Shown here one piece after another: positions 52,885 to 60,937 of a stretch of 60,937 bases of DNA. Position numbers and translations under genes: made by a program. Each line of letters begins with the position of its first letter. The stretch's first letter is position 1. The stretch is taken from contig JAOTYK010000007.1 in the NCBI GenBank assembly GCA_029861955.1, positions 1 to 60,937 of the forward strand, given 5' to 3'. This stretch comes from Acidobacteriota bacterium. GTDB lineage: Bacteria; Acidobacteriota; Polarisedimenticolia; Polarisedimenticolales; Polarisedimenticolaceae. Below the pieces are notes generated by a model. That model was given only the letters and a program-made list of their open reading frames with translations. It was not told where the DNA came from and did no database searches.

Positions 52885-52892
52885 ACTATAAT
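52885..52892. promoter_or_regulatory. overlapping divergent -10 boxes (archaemetzincin-like/glgC and giant fusion)
   Basis: ACTATAAT contains a perfect TATAAT on the plus strand (52887-52892) and TATAGT on the minus strand (52885-52890). Predicted leaders are about 45 nt to ATG 52944 and about 48 nt to GTG 52830. No clear -35 at normal spacing on the plus strand. Confidence 0.6.
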
Positions 52893-52943
52893 CGCCCTGC
52901 CGCCCCTACTCTACAGGACTCGCGCCGACCCGCATACGCCACG

Positions 52944-55900
52944 ATGGATGTTACTAAGTCAAAAGCCCGACTCGAAGCGGTGTTGCAGAGCCTTCGCGGG
53001 CTCGCCATCCGCCCCGCCACCCAGGCCGCGGAGATCCTCCAGGTGGCGTTCGAGCACGCCGCCCGGCCACTGACACCCGAGCAGCAGTCCACCCGGATCG
53101 ACCGAGAAGCGGCCCGGTCGCTGACCGACGCCCTGACGCGAGATGCCATCCTCGAGCATCTCCCGCTCGCGACCCTCGCAGCTCTCCTCGAGCGCTCGAC
53201 TCAGCGACTGAACCGTGGCGCCGCCGAGAATCGACCGACTGCCCGACAGATCGCCTGGTTGGCGTTGGATCTCGTGCGCCGCTCCGAGGTCCTGAAACGG
53301 ATCGACGAGGAGGCACGGGATGACTGGGCGAAGAGGATTCTGGCGGCGATTGACGCGTCCCACCTGACGGTCGGGCCTCTCTTCCGTCAACGGGTCGACG
53401 AGTACGGCTCGCGGACCTTGTTCCAGTTACCTCCGAACGAGTACGAGACCTCCGCGATGCGTTGGACCAACGCGTCGCAACGTGCGCAATTGATCGCGCG
53501 CGGACTGTTGGCCCTCGACCCCGACGGAGAACCGGGACCGGTCGCCATCCTCTCGGAGAACAGGCTGGAGATGGCGCTAGCCGATATCGCCTGTCTCACT
53601 TCCGGGATCGTCAACGTGATGGTTCCTGGAAATTCCACCGGGGCCGATGTTGAGTTCATTCTTCGTCACTGTCACGCCCGTACCGTCATGGTCTCGAATC
53701 GTCGGCAGTTGCAGAAGCTGACGCAATGTCGAGATGCGCTACCGGATCTACGTCACGTCATCAGCCTCGACCCCAAGATGCGTCGGACCGAGCGTGTGAC
53801 CTCCTGGAACGATCTTCTCGTCGGCGCCGAGGGAGTTCCGGCAGCGACCGTTGTCGAGCGCTCAAACGGGGTGCGAAGCGAAGATCTCGCGACGATCATG
53901 TACACGTCCGGCACGACCGGCACCCCGAAGGCCATCCAGTTCTCACAGCGCAACCTGGTGTTCAAGCGGTTCGCGCGGGCCCTCGCGCTTCCGGAAATCG
54001 GCGACCGCGACACGTTTCTCTGCTTTCTGCCGCTGTTCCATACGTTCGGGCGATTCCTCGAGATGCTCGGCTGTATCTTCTGGGGTGCCACCTATTGCTT
54101 CATCGAGAATCCGTCCGTTGATGCGCTGATTCGCGGTATGCAGCGGTACGAGCCGACCGTCTTCATCAGCGTTCCCAAGAAATGGATCCAGCTCTACGAG
54201 TCGATCGGTCAGCGTGTCGATCCGCTGCTCGGGTCGGATGAGGAGCTTCAGGCGGTTACCGATCAGTTGACGGGAGGGAAACTCCGTTGGGGTCTTTCGG
54301 CGGCGGGCTACCTGGACTCTGACATCTTCCGGTTCTTTCAGGCGCGTGGCGTCGAGCTGATGTCCGGTTTTGGCATGACCGAGGCCACCGGCGGGATAAC
54401 GATGACGCCCCCCGAGCGATATCGGAACGATTCCCTCGGAGGTGCTCTCCCGGGGATCGAGATCAGCCTGGCGGAGGACGGCGAACTCCTGGTTCGAGGT
54501 GGCTACGTCATGATCGGCTATCTCGACCCCTCTGACGGACGCCCCTCGTTTGACGAAGAAGGCTGGTTCCACACGGGCGACCTGATGGAGCTGGACGATG
54601 CCGGGTTCATCAAGCTGGTCGATCGCAAGAAGGAGATCTACAAGAACGTCAAGGGCGAGACGATCGCACCTCAACGTATCGAGAACCTGTTTCGCGATCT
54701 GGAGTCGGTCGGGCGTGCGTTTCTGGTGGGGGATCATCGTGAGTTCAACACCCTCCTGATCTATCCCAACCCGGACTATCGAGACATCGATCTCGCGAAT
54801 CTGACACCCGACGAGTTGCGGGACCATTTCCGCTCGCTGGTCGTCTCCGTGAACAAATTTCTGGCCCCGTTCGAACGCGTCGTCGACTTCGCCCTGATCG
54901 ACCGTGACCTGGACCCCGAGAAGGGCGAGCTGACTCCCAAGGGCACGCCACGACGAAAAAACGTTGCACAGAACTTCTCGGAGCAGATTAGCGCGCTCTA
55001 CCGGCGAACCTACCTGAACGTTGGCGGTGTAGAGATCGTCCTACCGAACTGGTTGCTGCAAGTCGTCGGTATGACGGCCCAGGACCTGACGGTCGAGAAC
55101 AACACTCTCAGACGCACCGGGGCAGAGCCGCTCCTCACGATCGAGGCTCTCGGCAACAACGTCGTTCGGGTCGGAGACGTGGCATACGGCCACCCGCCTG
55201 GCGTCCTCGACCTAGGTGCGCTTCTCAGCGCACCCAGACTGTGGCTTGGAAACGGGCCCCTGGTCGATTTCCTGCCACTCGATTTCTCCGAACGTCAGCG
55301 ACCCGGCCGAACGTCCCGAGCCGTTCGGTGGATCAGGCGCTACGAGTCCTCGACGCCGCCGGACACCGAGAAGGATCTCCTTGATAAGTTGGACGCCGTA
55401 GACGGTTGGCGGCTCCAACAGCTCGACCAGGGGGCCCGCCTCCTGGCGTCCAGCCAACCCGGCACCTCCATCGCAGCATTGGAACGGATCGCGGCCAACG
55501 TAGGCACCGACGAGAATCGACTGGCCGACCCGGCCCGCTGGGCGCTGGCCCGAATTGCCACCCACGGTTCGATCGAGTTACGACGTCGCGCGCTCGCGCA
55601 ACTGGTCAGCCTCGAACGAGACAAACGGTTTGACCAGACACTCCGCCGATTCCTCGACGGCGATGGAATTCTACTGGATGACGACACACGCAACGCGATC
55701 GCTCGGGCCACTCTTAGTCCGGCCAAGATCGACGCGTGGATCGAAGCGACTCATCGTGCGTGCCTCTCGGCGCGTGACGAGACGAGTCGGGCGTTCTCGC
55801 TCTTGCAACTGCTGGCGGACTACGGCTCGGCTCACCCCGCCTCGTACCGGACGCTACGCGCCGCGTTGGTTCGCATGCAAATCGTGGCGCCGCACGAGAC

Positions 55901-57734
55901 CGTGCGGTCGGCGGCCAAGGAAGCCGCCGTTTCGCTTCGAGAGGGGTTTCGTCGTTGGCTCGGCCCCAGCGCCCAGGTGGCCGTCGATCCGGAGACCGGA
56001 GACGAGTATGGCTGGAGCGACGTCGTGGCATTCAACGACGATATTCCGGTCGAGGATCGCGACCGCCTGCTGGTCGCCGTTCGCGATACAACATTGTTGC
56101 GCGAGGCCGTGTTCCTGTTCTCGAAGGGCATCATCATCCGACTGTCCGACATTCCTCGCGGCGGCGTCTGGGTACGCCTGCTGGGACAACGTCACGGCAA
56201 GGCGGTCTACCGCGTCACGATTCACACCCGACATCAGGGATCCCACGATCTTGCCGTCAACGTCAACCACGGCTTGACGGAGAAGCAGGTGTATGAGGAG
56301 GTCCACTGGCTGATCCTCAGTGGCGGATCCGGCGATCGTGAGCCCCTCGTCGAAGAGTTCGGCGGCTACTGGCGGGAGAATAAGCTCTGGTCTGAGGAAT
56401 ACGTATCCGGTGACACGCTGGCCCGTGGACTGCGCCGCATGGCCCGCCACGGCGACTCGGAGCGACTCCCACAGTCCTGGCCGTTTCTCGCGTGGACGGC
56501 GCTCGGTGCCTACGTCGACTTCTGGTATCGCTCCGGTAAGCGCTGGGAGATCGCCGACCCGAGCATGACCAATGTGATCGTACCGATGGACGACTTTCAA
56601 CACGGCGTGAGAATCGTCTCGGTGACGGCCCGTCGTCACCATCAAGGCGTGCTCGGCATGATTCGTTCGTTCCGTGACGAGTTCATCGAGCCCGCCGAGA
56701 CGCTGTACCCGGCACTCAAGGGACTTGTGGGCTGGGACATCATCTTCAGTTCTGTCCTGGAAATCTCGGGAGAAACTGAGGGCGTCGCACTGCTACAGAA
56801 AATTCTGGATCGCCCACGCGAGGATGCAGACGATGAGCTTCTCACGTCCCTGGCGGGTTACCTGGAATCGGTGAAGAGTCGCGGGTTCCGACCACGCCGG
56901 TTGTTCTTCGCCATCGAGCGGTACCGCCGCTGGCGGGAACTGGGGCAAGACCCCACGAGGGAGGCGCGCGCACTTACGGTTCGTGAACTCTACGACACGT
57001 ACAACCTCGCGGCCCTCGACCAGGAGGTTCCCTGGACCCGCATTCGTTTCTTTCTGGACACCGTCTTTCAAGAAAGCGACGAGACGCTACGGGAGGGGCT
57101 GGAGACACTGATCGCCAATATTCGTGGCGGTCTTCTCATCGGCGACGAGCGTGTCGATGCGATCGCCGAATTACGGGCAAAACTGAAGCACGGTGAGGAC
57201 GACGACTACTTCCTGGCCCGTCTCTCCTATCCCTACCTTCGCCCCGAAGACGCCGCCGCGTTCGTCAGCGGAACTCTTGCCGGAACGCAACAGAGCGAGA
57301 TGGTCGTCACCCTCGAGGATCACGACGGTCGGCCGTTTCGGGTTCGGCATGCGCTCAGCCCCAAGGAGGTCGGACACCTACATCGCCTGTTCCTGGCGGC
57401 AAAACTGGACGTTCGTTTCCGGCCCGAACACCGCTATCTGGTTGCTATCGGCGAGCGAGGCCAACTCATCGGCGGGATCTTCTACGAGCTGGAAGAGGAT
57501 CCAGCAGCGCACCTCGAGAAGATCGTGGTCATGGACCGCTTCCGACGAAAGGGCGTCGCGGACGGCCTGATGAAGCAGCTGTTCAATCGTCTGGTGTCGA
57601 TTGGGATCAAGACCGTTACGACCGGATTCTTCCGGCCGGAGTATTTTTACTCGTACGGATTCAGCATCGAGAAGCGCTACGCGGGGCTGGTGAAGGAACT
57701 CGAGTTCGAGACTGACCCGAAAGAACCCGACTGA
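52944..57734 (+). CDS. giant ANL adenylate-forming ligase - kinase-like - GNAT acetyltransferase fusion
   Basis: A 1596-residue protein. N-terminal helical segment (1-130); an acyl-CoA-synthetase-type adenylate-forming domain (about 135-700) with YTSGTTGTPK (320-329), GFGMTEATGG, HTGDLMELDDAG and DRKKEIYKNVKGE; a conserved spacer and helical repeats (700-1060); a protein-kinase-like fold (about 1065-1260) with AVYRVTIHT, EEYVSGDTL hinge and IADPSMTNVIV near 1200, resembling the catalytic loop Dx4N of APH/HipA-type kinases; a helical link; and a C-terminal GNAT domain (about 1490-1580) with VVMDRFRRKGVADGLM. This suggests activation of an acyl or amino acid and its transfer to an acceptor; the acceptor is unknown. 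ATG 52944 lies downstream of the TATAAT; an in-frame start at 52860 precedes it. Confidence 0.85.
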   Translation: MDVTKSKARLEAVLQSLRGLAIRPATQAAEILQVAFEHAARPLTPEQQSTRIDREAARSLTDALTRDAILEHLPLATLAALLERSTQRLNRGAAENRPTARQIAWLALDLVRRSEVLKRIDEEARDDWAKRILAAIDASHLTVGPLFRQRVDEYGSRTLFQLPPNEYETSAMRWTNASQRAQLIARGLLALDPDGEPGPVAILSENRLEMALADIACLTSGIVNVMVPGNSTGADVEFILRHCHARTVMVSNRRQLQKLTQCRDALPDLRHVISLDPKMRRTERVTSWNDLLVGAEGVPAATVVERSNGVRSEDLATIMYTSGTTGTPKAIQFSQRNLVFKRFARALALPEIGDRDTFLCFLPLFHTFGRFLEMLGCIFWGATYCFIENPSVDALIRGMQRYEPTVFISVPKKWIQLYESIGQRVDPLLGSDEELQAVTDQLTGGKLRWGLSAAGYLDSDIFRFFQARGVELMSGFGMTEATGGITMTPPERYRNDSLGGALPGIEISLAEDGELLVRGGYVMIGYLDPSDGRPSFDEEGWFHTGDLMELDDAGFIKLVDRKKEIYKNVKGETIAPQRIENLFRDLESVGRAFLVGDHREFNTLLIYPNPDYRDIDLANLTPDELRDHFRSLVVSVNKFLAPFERVVDFALIDRDLDPEKGELTPKGTPRRKNVAQNFSEQISALYRRTYLNVGGVEIVLPNWLLQVVGMTAQDLTVENNTLRRTGAEPLLTIEALGNNVVRVGDVAYGHPPGVLDLGALLSAPRLWLGNGPLVDFLPLDFSERQRPGRTSRAVRWIRRYESSTPPDTEKDLLDKLDAVDGWRLQQLDQGARLLASSQPGTSIAALERIAANVGTDENRLADPARWALARIATHGSIELRRRALAQLVSLERDKRFDQTLRRFLDGDGILLDDDTRNAIARATLSPAKIDAWIEATHRACLSARDETSRAFSLLQLLADYGSAHPASYRTLRAALVRMQIVAPHETVRSAAKEAAVSLREGFRRWLGPSAQVAVDPETGDEYGWSDVVAFNDDIPVEDRDRLLVAVRDTTLLREAVFLFSKGIIIRLSDIPRGGVWVRLLGQRHGKAVYRVTIHTRHQGSHDLAVNVNHGLTEKQVYEEVHWLILSGGSGDREPLVEEFGGYWRENKLWSEEYVSGDTLARGLRRMARHGDSERLPQSWPFLAWTALGAYVDFWYRSGKRWEIADPSMTNVIVPMDDFQHGVRIVSVTARRHHQGVLGMIRSFRDEFIEPAETLYPALKGLVGWDIIFSSVLEISGETEGVALLQKILDRPREDADDELLTSLAGYLESVKSRGFRPRRLFFAIERYRRWRELGQDPTREARALTVRELYDTYNLAALDQEVPWTRIRFFLDTVFQESDETLREGLETLIANIRGGLLIGDERVDAIAELRAKLKHGEDDDYFLARLSYPYLRPEDAAAFVSGTLAGTQQSEMVVTLEDHDGRPFRVRHALSPKEVGHLHRLFLAAKLDVRFRPEHRYLVAIGERGQLIGGIFYELEEDPAAHLEKIVVMDRFRRKGVADGLMKQLFNRLVSIGIKTVTTGFFRPEYFYSYGFSIEKRYAGLVKELEFETDPKEPD

Positions 57735-59057
57735 TCAACCGACCGTCGAGGTCACCTGTTCACGAATCCACTCGGAGGTCACGCTCTTCGGCCGCTCGAG
57801 GGAGAGACCCAGCGCACGATCCCAGACCAGGGATGCCAACACACCGATTGCCCGAGAGACGCCGAACAGTACGGTATAGAAGTCGTACTCAACCACGCCG
57901 TAGTGGACGAGGATGCAGCCCGAGTGCGCGTCCACGTTCGGCCATGGGTTCTTGGCTTTTCCGTGTTCCTTCAGAATGTCGGGGACGATGTCGTACAACT
58001 GCGACACGACCTTGAACATCTTGTCGTCGGGAAAGTGCTTGAGAGCGAACTGCCGCTGCGCCATGTAGCGCGGGTCGGTCTTTCGCAGGACGGCGTGACC
58101 GTAGCCAGGCACCACCTGACCACTATTCAGAGTCCGCCACGCATAGTCCCGGACCTGATCGGATGTCGGCTCTTCGCCGATCTCGGCGGTCATCCCCTGA
58201 ATCCAGCGGACGACCTCTTGATTTGCCAGACCGTGCAGCGGACCCGCCAGGCCATTCATTCCCGCCGAGAGGGCGAGGTACGGATCCGAGAGCGCAGACC
58301 CCACCAGATGCGTCGTGTGGGCGCTGACGTTTCCACCTTCGTGATCCGCGTGGATCGTCAGGTAAAGCCGCATCAACTCCCGAAACTGTTCGTTCTCTAC
58401 ACCCATCATGTGGGCCAGGTTTGCACCCCAGTCCAGCGAGGGTTCGTCGTGCGCGATCTGCTGGTTGCCCTTGTAGCTACGACGGTAGATGTAGGCCGCC
58501 ACCAACGGCAGCCGTGCCAGGAGTCGCATGGTGTCGTCGAACATTGCCTCCCAGTAGTCGGTCTTGGGCATCCCCTCTCGGTAGCGCGCGGCGAAGATCG
58601 ACTCCGTCTGGAGACTGAGGATGCCGGCCGAGAACTGTGTCATCGGATGGGTGTCAACCGGCAACGCCTCGAGCTGGGCGATCGTCGCTGGAGGGAGAGT
58701 TTCGGCACCGCGCCAGGCGGCGGTGATCTCCGTGACATCGTCGTCGGTCGGCAACTCACCGGTCAGAAGCAGGTAGAACAACCCTTCGGGGAGGGGCTGC
58801 GACCCGCCTGCGGCACACGGAAGCTTCTTCTGTAGTTCGGGGATGCTGTAGCCGCGGAAGCGAATGCCCTCGTCGGGGTCGAGTGCGGAGGTCTCGGTGA
58901 CCATGCATTTCACGCCACGCATTCCGCCATACGCCTGGCTGACGGAAACAGTCGAGATCTCCGCGTCGCCGTGGTCCGCCAGAACCTGCTTTACCTGTTC
59001 CCGCACCACGGGAATCTTCTTGGCCAGCTTCTGTTTCAGGCGAGTGGCTTCGGGCAC
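57735..59057 (-). CDS. gltA: citrate synthase, mitochondrial type
   Basis: A 440-residue citrate synthase of the eukaryote-mitochondrial type. It has ADHEGGNVSAHTTHLVGSAL and MNGLAGPLHGLANQEV (active-site His), GYGHAVLRKTDPR (second His) and NVDAHSG (catalytic Asp). It makes citrate from oxaloacetate and acetyl-CoA. Start GTG 59057, with AGGAG 8 nt upstream, is preferred over an in-frame TTG at 59117, because that TTG is the first base triplet of the -35 TTGACA of a promoter (59089-59117) reading into this gene. Its stop abuts that of the giant fusion gene. Confidence 0.94.
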   Translation of the reverse strand: MPEATRLKQKLAKKIPVVREQVKQVLADHGDAEISTVSVSQAYGGMRGVKCMVTETSALDPDEGIRFRGYSIPELQKKLPCAAGGSQPLPEGLFYLLLTGELPTDDDVTEITAAWRGAETLPPATIAQLEALPVDTHPMTQFSAGILSLQTESIFAARYREGMPKTDYWEAMFDDTMRLLARLPLVAAYIYRRSYKGNQQIAHDEPSLDWGANLAHMMGVENEQFRELMRLYLTIHADHEGGNVSAHTTHLVGSALSDPYLALSAGMNGLAGPLHGLANQEVVRWIQGMTAEIGEEPTSDQVRDYAWRTLNSGQVVPGYGHAVLRKTDPRYMAQRQFALKHFPDDKMFKVVSQLYDIVPDILKEHGKAKNPWPNVDAHSGCILVHYGVVEYDFYTVLFGVSRAIGVLASLVWDRALGLSLERPKSVTSEWIREQVTSTVG

Positions 59058-59088
59058 GTCGCGGGCTCCTGATGAGGTGGGTAACTTC

Positions 59089-59117
59089 AGAGTAGAGAAG
59101 GGCCCGTTTACTGTCAA
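59089..59117 (-). promoter_or_regulatory. internal promoter of gltA overlapping the coaE stop
   Basis: On the minus strand: TTGACA (59112-59117), a 17-nt spacer, and TACTCT (59089-59094). The TGA within TTGACA is the coaE stop codon, so the promoter starts where coaE ends. The predicted leader is about 25 nt to GTG 59057. Confidence 0.6.
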
Positions 59118-59728
59118 CTACCGAGCGCCTCTCCCCTCAGAGAAGCCCAGATCTCTCGTACGGACTCTCGGGTCTCTTCCCGGCCGCGGTCGGTGTCGAT
59201 GGCGAAGTCTGCGAGTTCGATCTTGCTGTTGTGTGGAAGTTGGGCGGACAGCCGAAACCCCGCCTCCTCGCGGTCCAGACCGCGGGCCAGCATCCGTTCG
59301 ATCTGTGTCTCCCGGCGGCAGTGGGTGACGATCAGTCGATCCATATCTCGATGGGCTCCGGTCTCCACCAGGAGAGCCGCCTCGAAGACACCGATCGAAT
59401 GTGGGTCCTTCTGCACCTGTGCGAAGAACCGGCGACTGGCGGCGTCTCGCACGTGCGGATGGACGAGCGCGTTCAGTCGCTGGAGATGCGCCGGATTGCC
59501 GAAGACATCCGCGGCCAGTTTCGTTCGGTCGATGGTCAGATCCGCCGCCAGGATCTCCTGACCGAATTCGGTAACCACGCCGTCGTAGGCGGGCCCTGTC
59601 GGCGCCATCGCCTCATGGGCCAGGCGGTCCGCATCGACGACGTAGGCACCAAGCTCGGACAACCATTGACCGACCGTGCTCTTGCCGGTGGCGATTCCAC
59701 CGGTCAACCCTGCCACCAGCAATGGCAT
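59114..59728 (-). CDS. coaE: dephospho-CoA kinase
   Basis: A 204-residue P-loop kinase for the last step of coenzyme A synthesis. Walker A is GLTGGIATGKST (7-18), followed by VVDADRLAHEA, HPHVRD and LLVETGAHRDMD, the family lid and substrate motifs. It lies 9 nt after folD and supplies CoA for, among others, the citrate synthase encoded next. Confidence 0.95.
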   Translation of the reverse strand: MPLLVAGLTGGIATGKSTVGQWLSELGAYVVDADRLAHEAMAPTGPAYDGVVTEFGQEILAADLTIDRTKLAADVFGNPAHLQRLNALVHPHVRDAASRRFFAQVQKDPHSIGVFEAALLVETGAHRDMDRLIVTHCRRETQIERMLARGLDREEAGFRLSAQLPHNSKIELADFAIDTDRGREETRESVREIWASLRGEALGS

Positions 59729-59737
59729 CGTCGCGCT

Positions 59738-60679
59738 CTAGGCTCGCTCGGCGGATCGCGTAGCGGCGGTGAGGGTGTTCTTGAGAAGCATCGCGATCGT
59801 CAACGGCCCTACCCCGCCGGGGACCGGTGTCAGCCAGCCCGCACGGTTGGCAGCCTGAGCGGGGTGGACATCGCCGGCGACGACCGCACCCTTCTCGGCC
59901 AGCGTTGCCAGCCGCTTGGCGTCGTCGTCGAACAGGTCGCGGACCATCGCCTCGTCGCTGACACGGTGGATTCCCACATCGATGACCGCGGCACCGGGGC
60001 GTATGAAATCAGCCGTGACCATCCCGAGTCGGCCTACGGCAGCGATAAGAATGTCGGCCTGGGCCGCGACGGCCGGGAGGTCTTTCGTGCGCGAATGACA
60101 GACGGTGACGGTACAGTTTTCACGCAGAAGAAGTGCGGCCATCGGCTTGCCGACGATGTTACTTCTGCCGATGACGACGGCGTGGGCTCCCGATAGTTCG
60201 ATCTGGTATCGCTTCAGGAGCTCGATCACCCCTGCAGGTGTACAGGGTGCGAACCCGGGCAAGCCGATGTTGACCCGCCCGACGTTTACGGGGTGAAAAC
60301 CGTCAACATCCTTATCTGGATCGATCGCCTTGATCACCTTGCTCGCATCGATTCCGTCGGGTAGCGGCAACTGGATCAGGATGCCGTGCACGCTGGCATC
60401 TGCGTTCAGTTGCTCGACCGTCTCGAGGACTTTTGACTCGGAGGCATCGGCGGGGAGCCGGATGATATCCGAGGTCATCCCGGCGCGTTCGGCCGCCCGG
60501 TTCTTGCTTCGCACGTAGATCGATGAAGCAGGATCTTCGCCGACGAGCACGACGGTCAGGCCGGGACGGATCCCATGCCGTTCAAGAAGACTTGCGCAAC
60601 CCTCCGCAACCTCGGCGCGGATCGCCTTCGCAGTTGCCTTCCCGTCAAGGACTTTCGTCTCGATCTGCGTCTCCGTCAC
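59738..60679 (-). CDS. folD: methylenetetrahydrofolate dehydrogenase/cyclohydrolase
   Basis: A 313-residue bifunctional enzyme interconverting 5,10-methylene-, methenyl- and 10-formyl-tetrahydrofolate. Marks: SSIYVRSKNRAAERAGM with the catalytic Lys, GILIQLPLPDGID, KDVDGFHPVNVG, VIGRSNIVGKPMA and the C-terminal PVPGGVGPLTIAMLLKNT. GTG 60679 has GAGG about 6 nt upstream. Its products feed purF-pathway formylations and thymidylate synthesis. Confidence 0.95.
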   Translation of the reverse strand: MTETQIETKVLDGKATAKAIRAEVAEGCASLLERHGIRPGLTVVLVGEDPASSIYVRSKNRAAERAGMTSDIIRLPADASESKVLETVEQLNADASVHGILIQLPLPDGIDASKVIKAIDPDKDVDGFHPVNVGRVNIGLPGFAPCTPAGVIELLKRYQIELSGAHAVVIGRSNIVGKPMAALLLRENCTVTVCHSRTKDLPAVAAQADILIAAVGRLGMVTADFIRPGAAVIDVGIHRVSDEAMVRDLFDDDAKRLATLAEKGAVVAGDVHPAQAANRAGWLTPVPGGVGPLTIAMLLKNTLTAATRSAERA

Positions 60680-60696
60680 ATCAACCTCTACAGGGA

Positions 60697-60937
60697 CTAT
60701 TCCGTTTCCGGTGTCCCGGTCCCTCGCGTCTTGTTTCGTTTCTTGGGTTTGACCCGCTGGTATGCGGCCACCAGCTCGCTCTCGCCGACACCCGCGATTT
60801 CCACATTAATGTCGATCTTGAACTGTTTAACCCGTGGAGCGATCGCGGGGTAGAGCAACAACCCGTGAACCGAATCCCCGGGTGCCATCGTCCGGACGTT
60901 GTCGAAGAGTAGCTCCGCCGCTTCCTGGTAGGCCACC
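60697..60937 (-). CDS. partial unrecognised protein, cut by the right edge
   Basis: About 79 residues of the C-terminal part of a gene reading out of the window. The visible sequence has an amphipathic helix (AYQEAAELLFDNV), alternating strands (DSVHGLLLYPAIAPRVKQFKIDINVEI) and a basic tail (KPKKRNKTRG). A GTG at 60936 could be a start, but nothing upstream is available to judge. The spacing of 17 nt to folD suggests one transcript. Family not recognised. Confidence 0.5.
   Translation of the reverse strand, partial: VAYQEAAELLFDNVRTMAPGDSVHGLLLYPAIAPRVKQFKIDINVEIAGVGESELVAAYQRVKPKKRNKTRGTGTPETE

Noticed and set aside
52860-52943. N-terminal 28-residue extension of the giant fusion protein
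   Set aside because: The TATAAT at 52887-52892 lies inside it, so the transcript would begin downstream of that start.
57903-58835. Open frame of 310 codons opposite gltA
   Set aside because: Antisense shadow of a complete citrate synthase gene; no family features.
59231-60196. Open frame of 321 codons opposite coaE and folD
   Set aside because: It spans two well-supported genes on the other strand and has no recognisable product.

Overview
The window is 60.9 kb of compact, GC-rich bacterial chromosome with about 51 protein genes. I found no rRNA, tRNA, CRISPR array, insertion sequence or prophage. Taxonomy rests only on gene content: futalosine menaquinone synthesis (mqnE, mqnA, mqnC), a mitochondrial-type citrate synthase, a giant kinase fused to a sigma-54 activator, and a large complement of secreted peptidases. 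This fits a deep-branching Gram-negative of the Acidobacteriota kind, but that is an inference without any marker gene.

Layout. 0.26-2.2 kb: phhB, HAD and DUF1835 genes in one overlapping operon. 2.3-7.2 kb: Ser/Thr kinase-TPR-GAF-sigma54 activator. 7.2-9.3 kb: HD hydrolase, class V aminotransferase and Gmm-type Nudix operon. 9.4-12.5 kb: pyrimidine reductase, DNA polymerase X and endonuclease III. 12.5-15.1 kb: rhodanese-methyltransferase, LON-N protein and moaA. 15.2-20.3 kb: LytS/LytTR two-component pair, bactofilin-like membrane protein, LOG protein and flippase-like protein. 20.3-25.2 kb: a small peptide gene with a strong promoter, an MltD-like transglycosylase, a CinA-like protein and a metallopeptidase. 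25.2-27.1 kb: a split MetE-like pair. 27.2-33.1 kb: a lipoprotein, then purF, DNA glycosylase, cvpA and tandem ThyX. 33.2-36.3 kb: mqnE-mqnA-mqnC. 36.3-39.1 kb: crotonase, short quinone-reductase-like protein and dinB. 39.1-44.8 kb: glycerol/glycerophosphodiester operon. 44.8-50.9 kb: M14 peptidase, esterase, molybdopterin oxidoreductase and nucleoside transporter. 50.9-57.7 kb: glgC, an archaemetzincin-like protein and a 1596-residue ligase/kinase-like/acetyltransferase fusion. 57.7-60.9 kb: gltA, coaE, folD and a gene cut by the window edge.

Genome style is informative. Co-directional genes overlap by ATGA, GTGA or TGATG in at least 14 places. Four convergent pairs overlap by exactly 4 bp through complementary stop codons. 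Several divergent pairs share one AT-rich symmetric hexamer that reads as a -10 box on both strands, and some start codons sit exactly where transcription should begin (leaderless mRNAs).

The most unusual contents are proteins that keep a family fold but have lost or split its active site: an archaemetzincin with no HExxHxxGxxH, a MetE-like pair with no zinc ligands, and a ThyX tandem whose two halves each keep a different half of the flavin signature. The other main candidates are the giant ligase/GNAT fusion, which shares a promoter with the archaemetzincin-like gene, and the 50-residue peptide gene at 20.3-20.4 kb.
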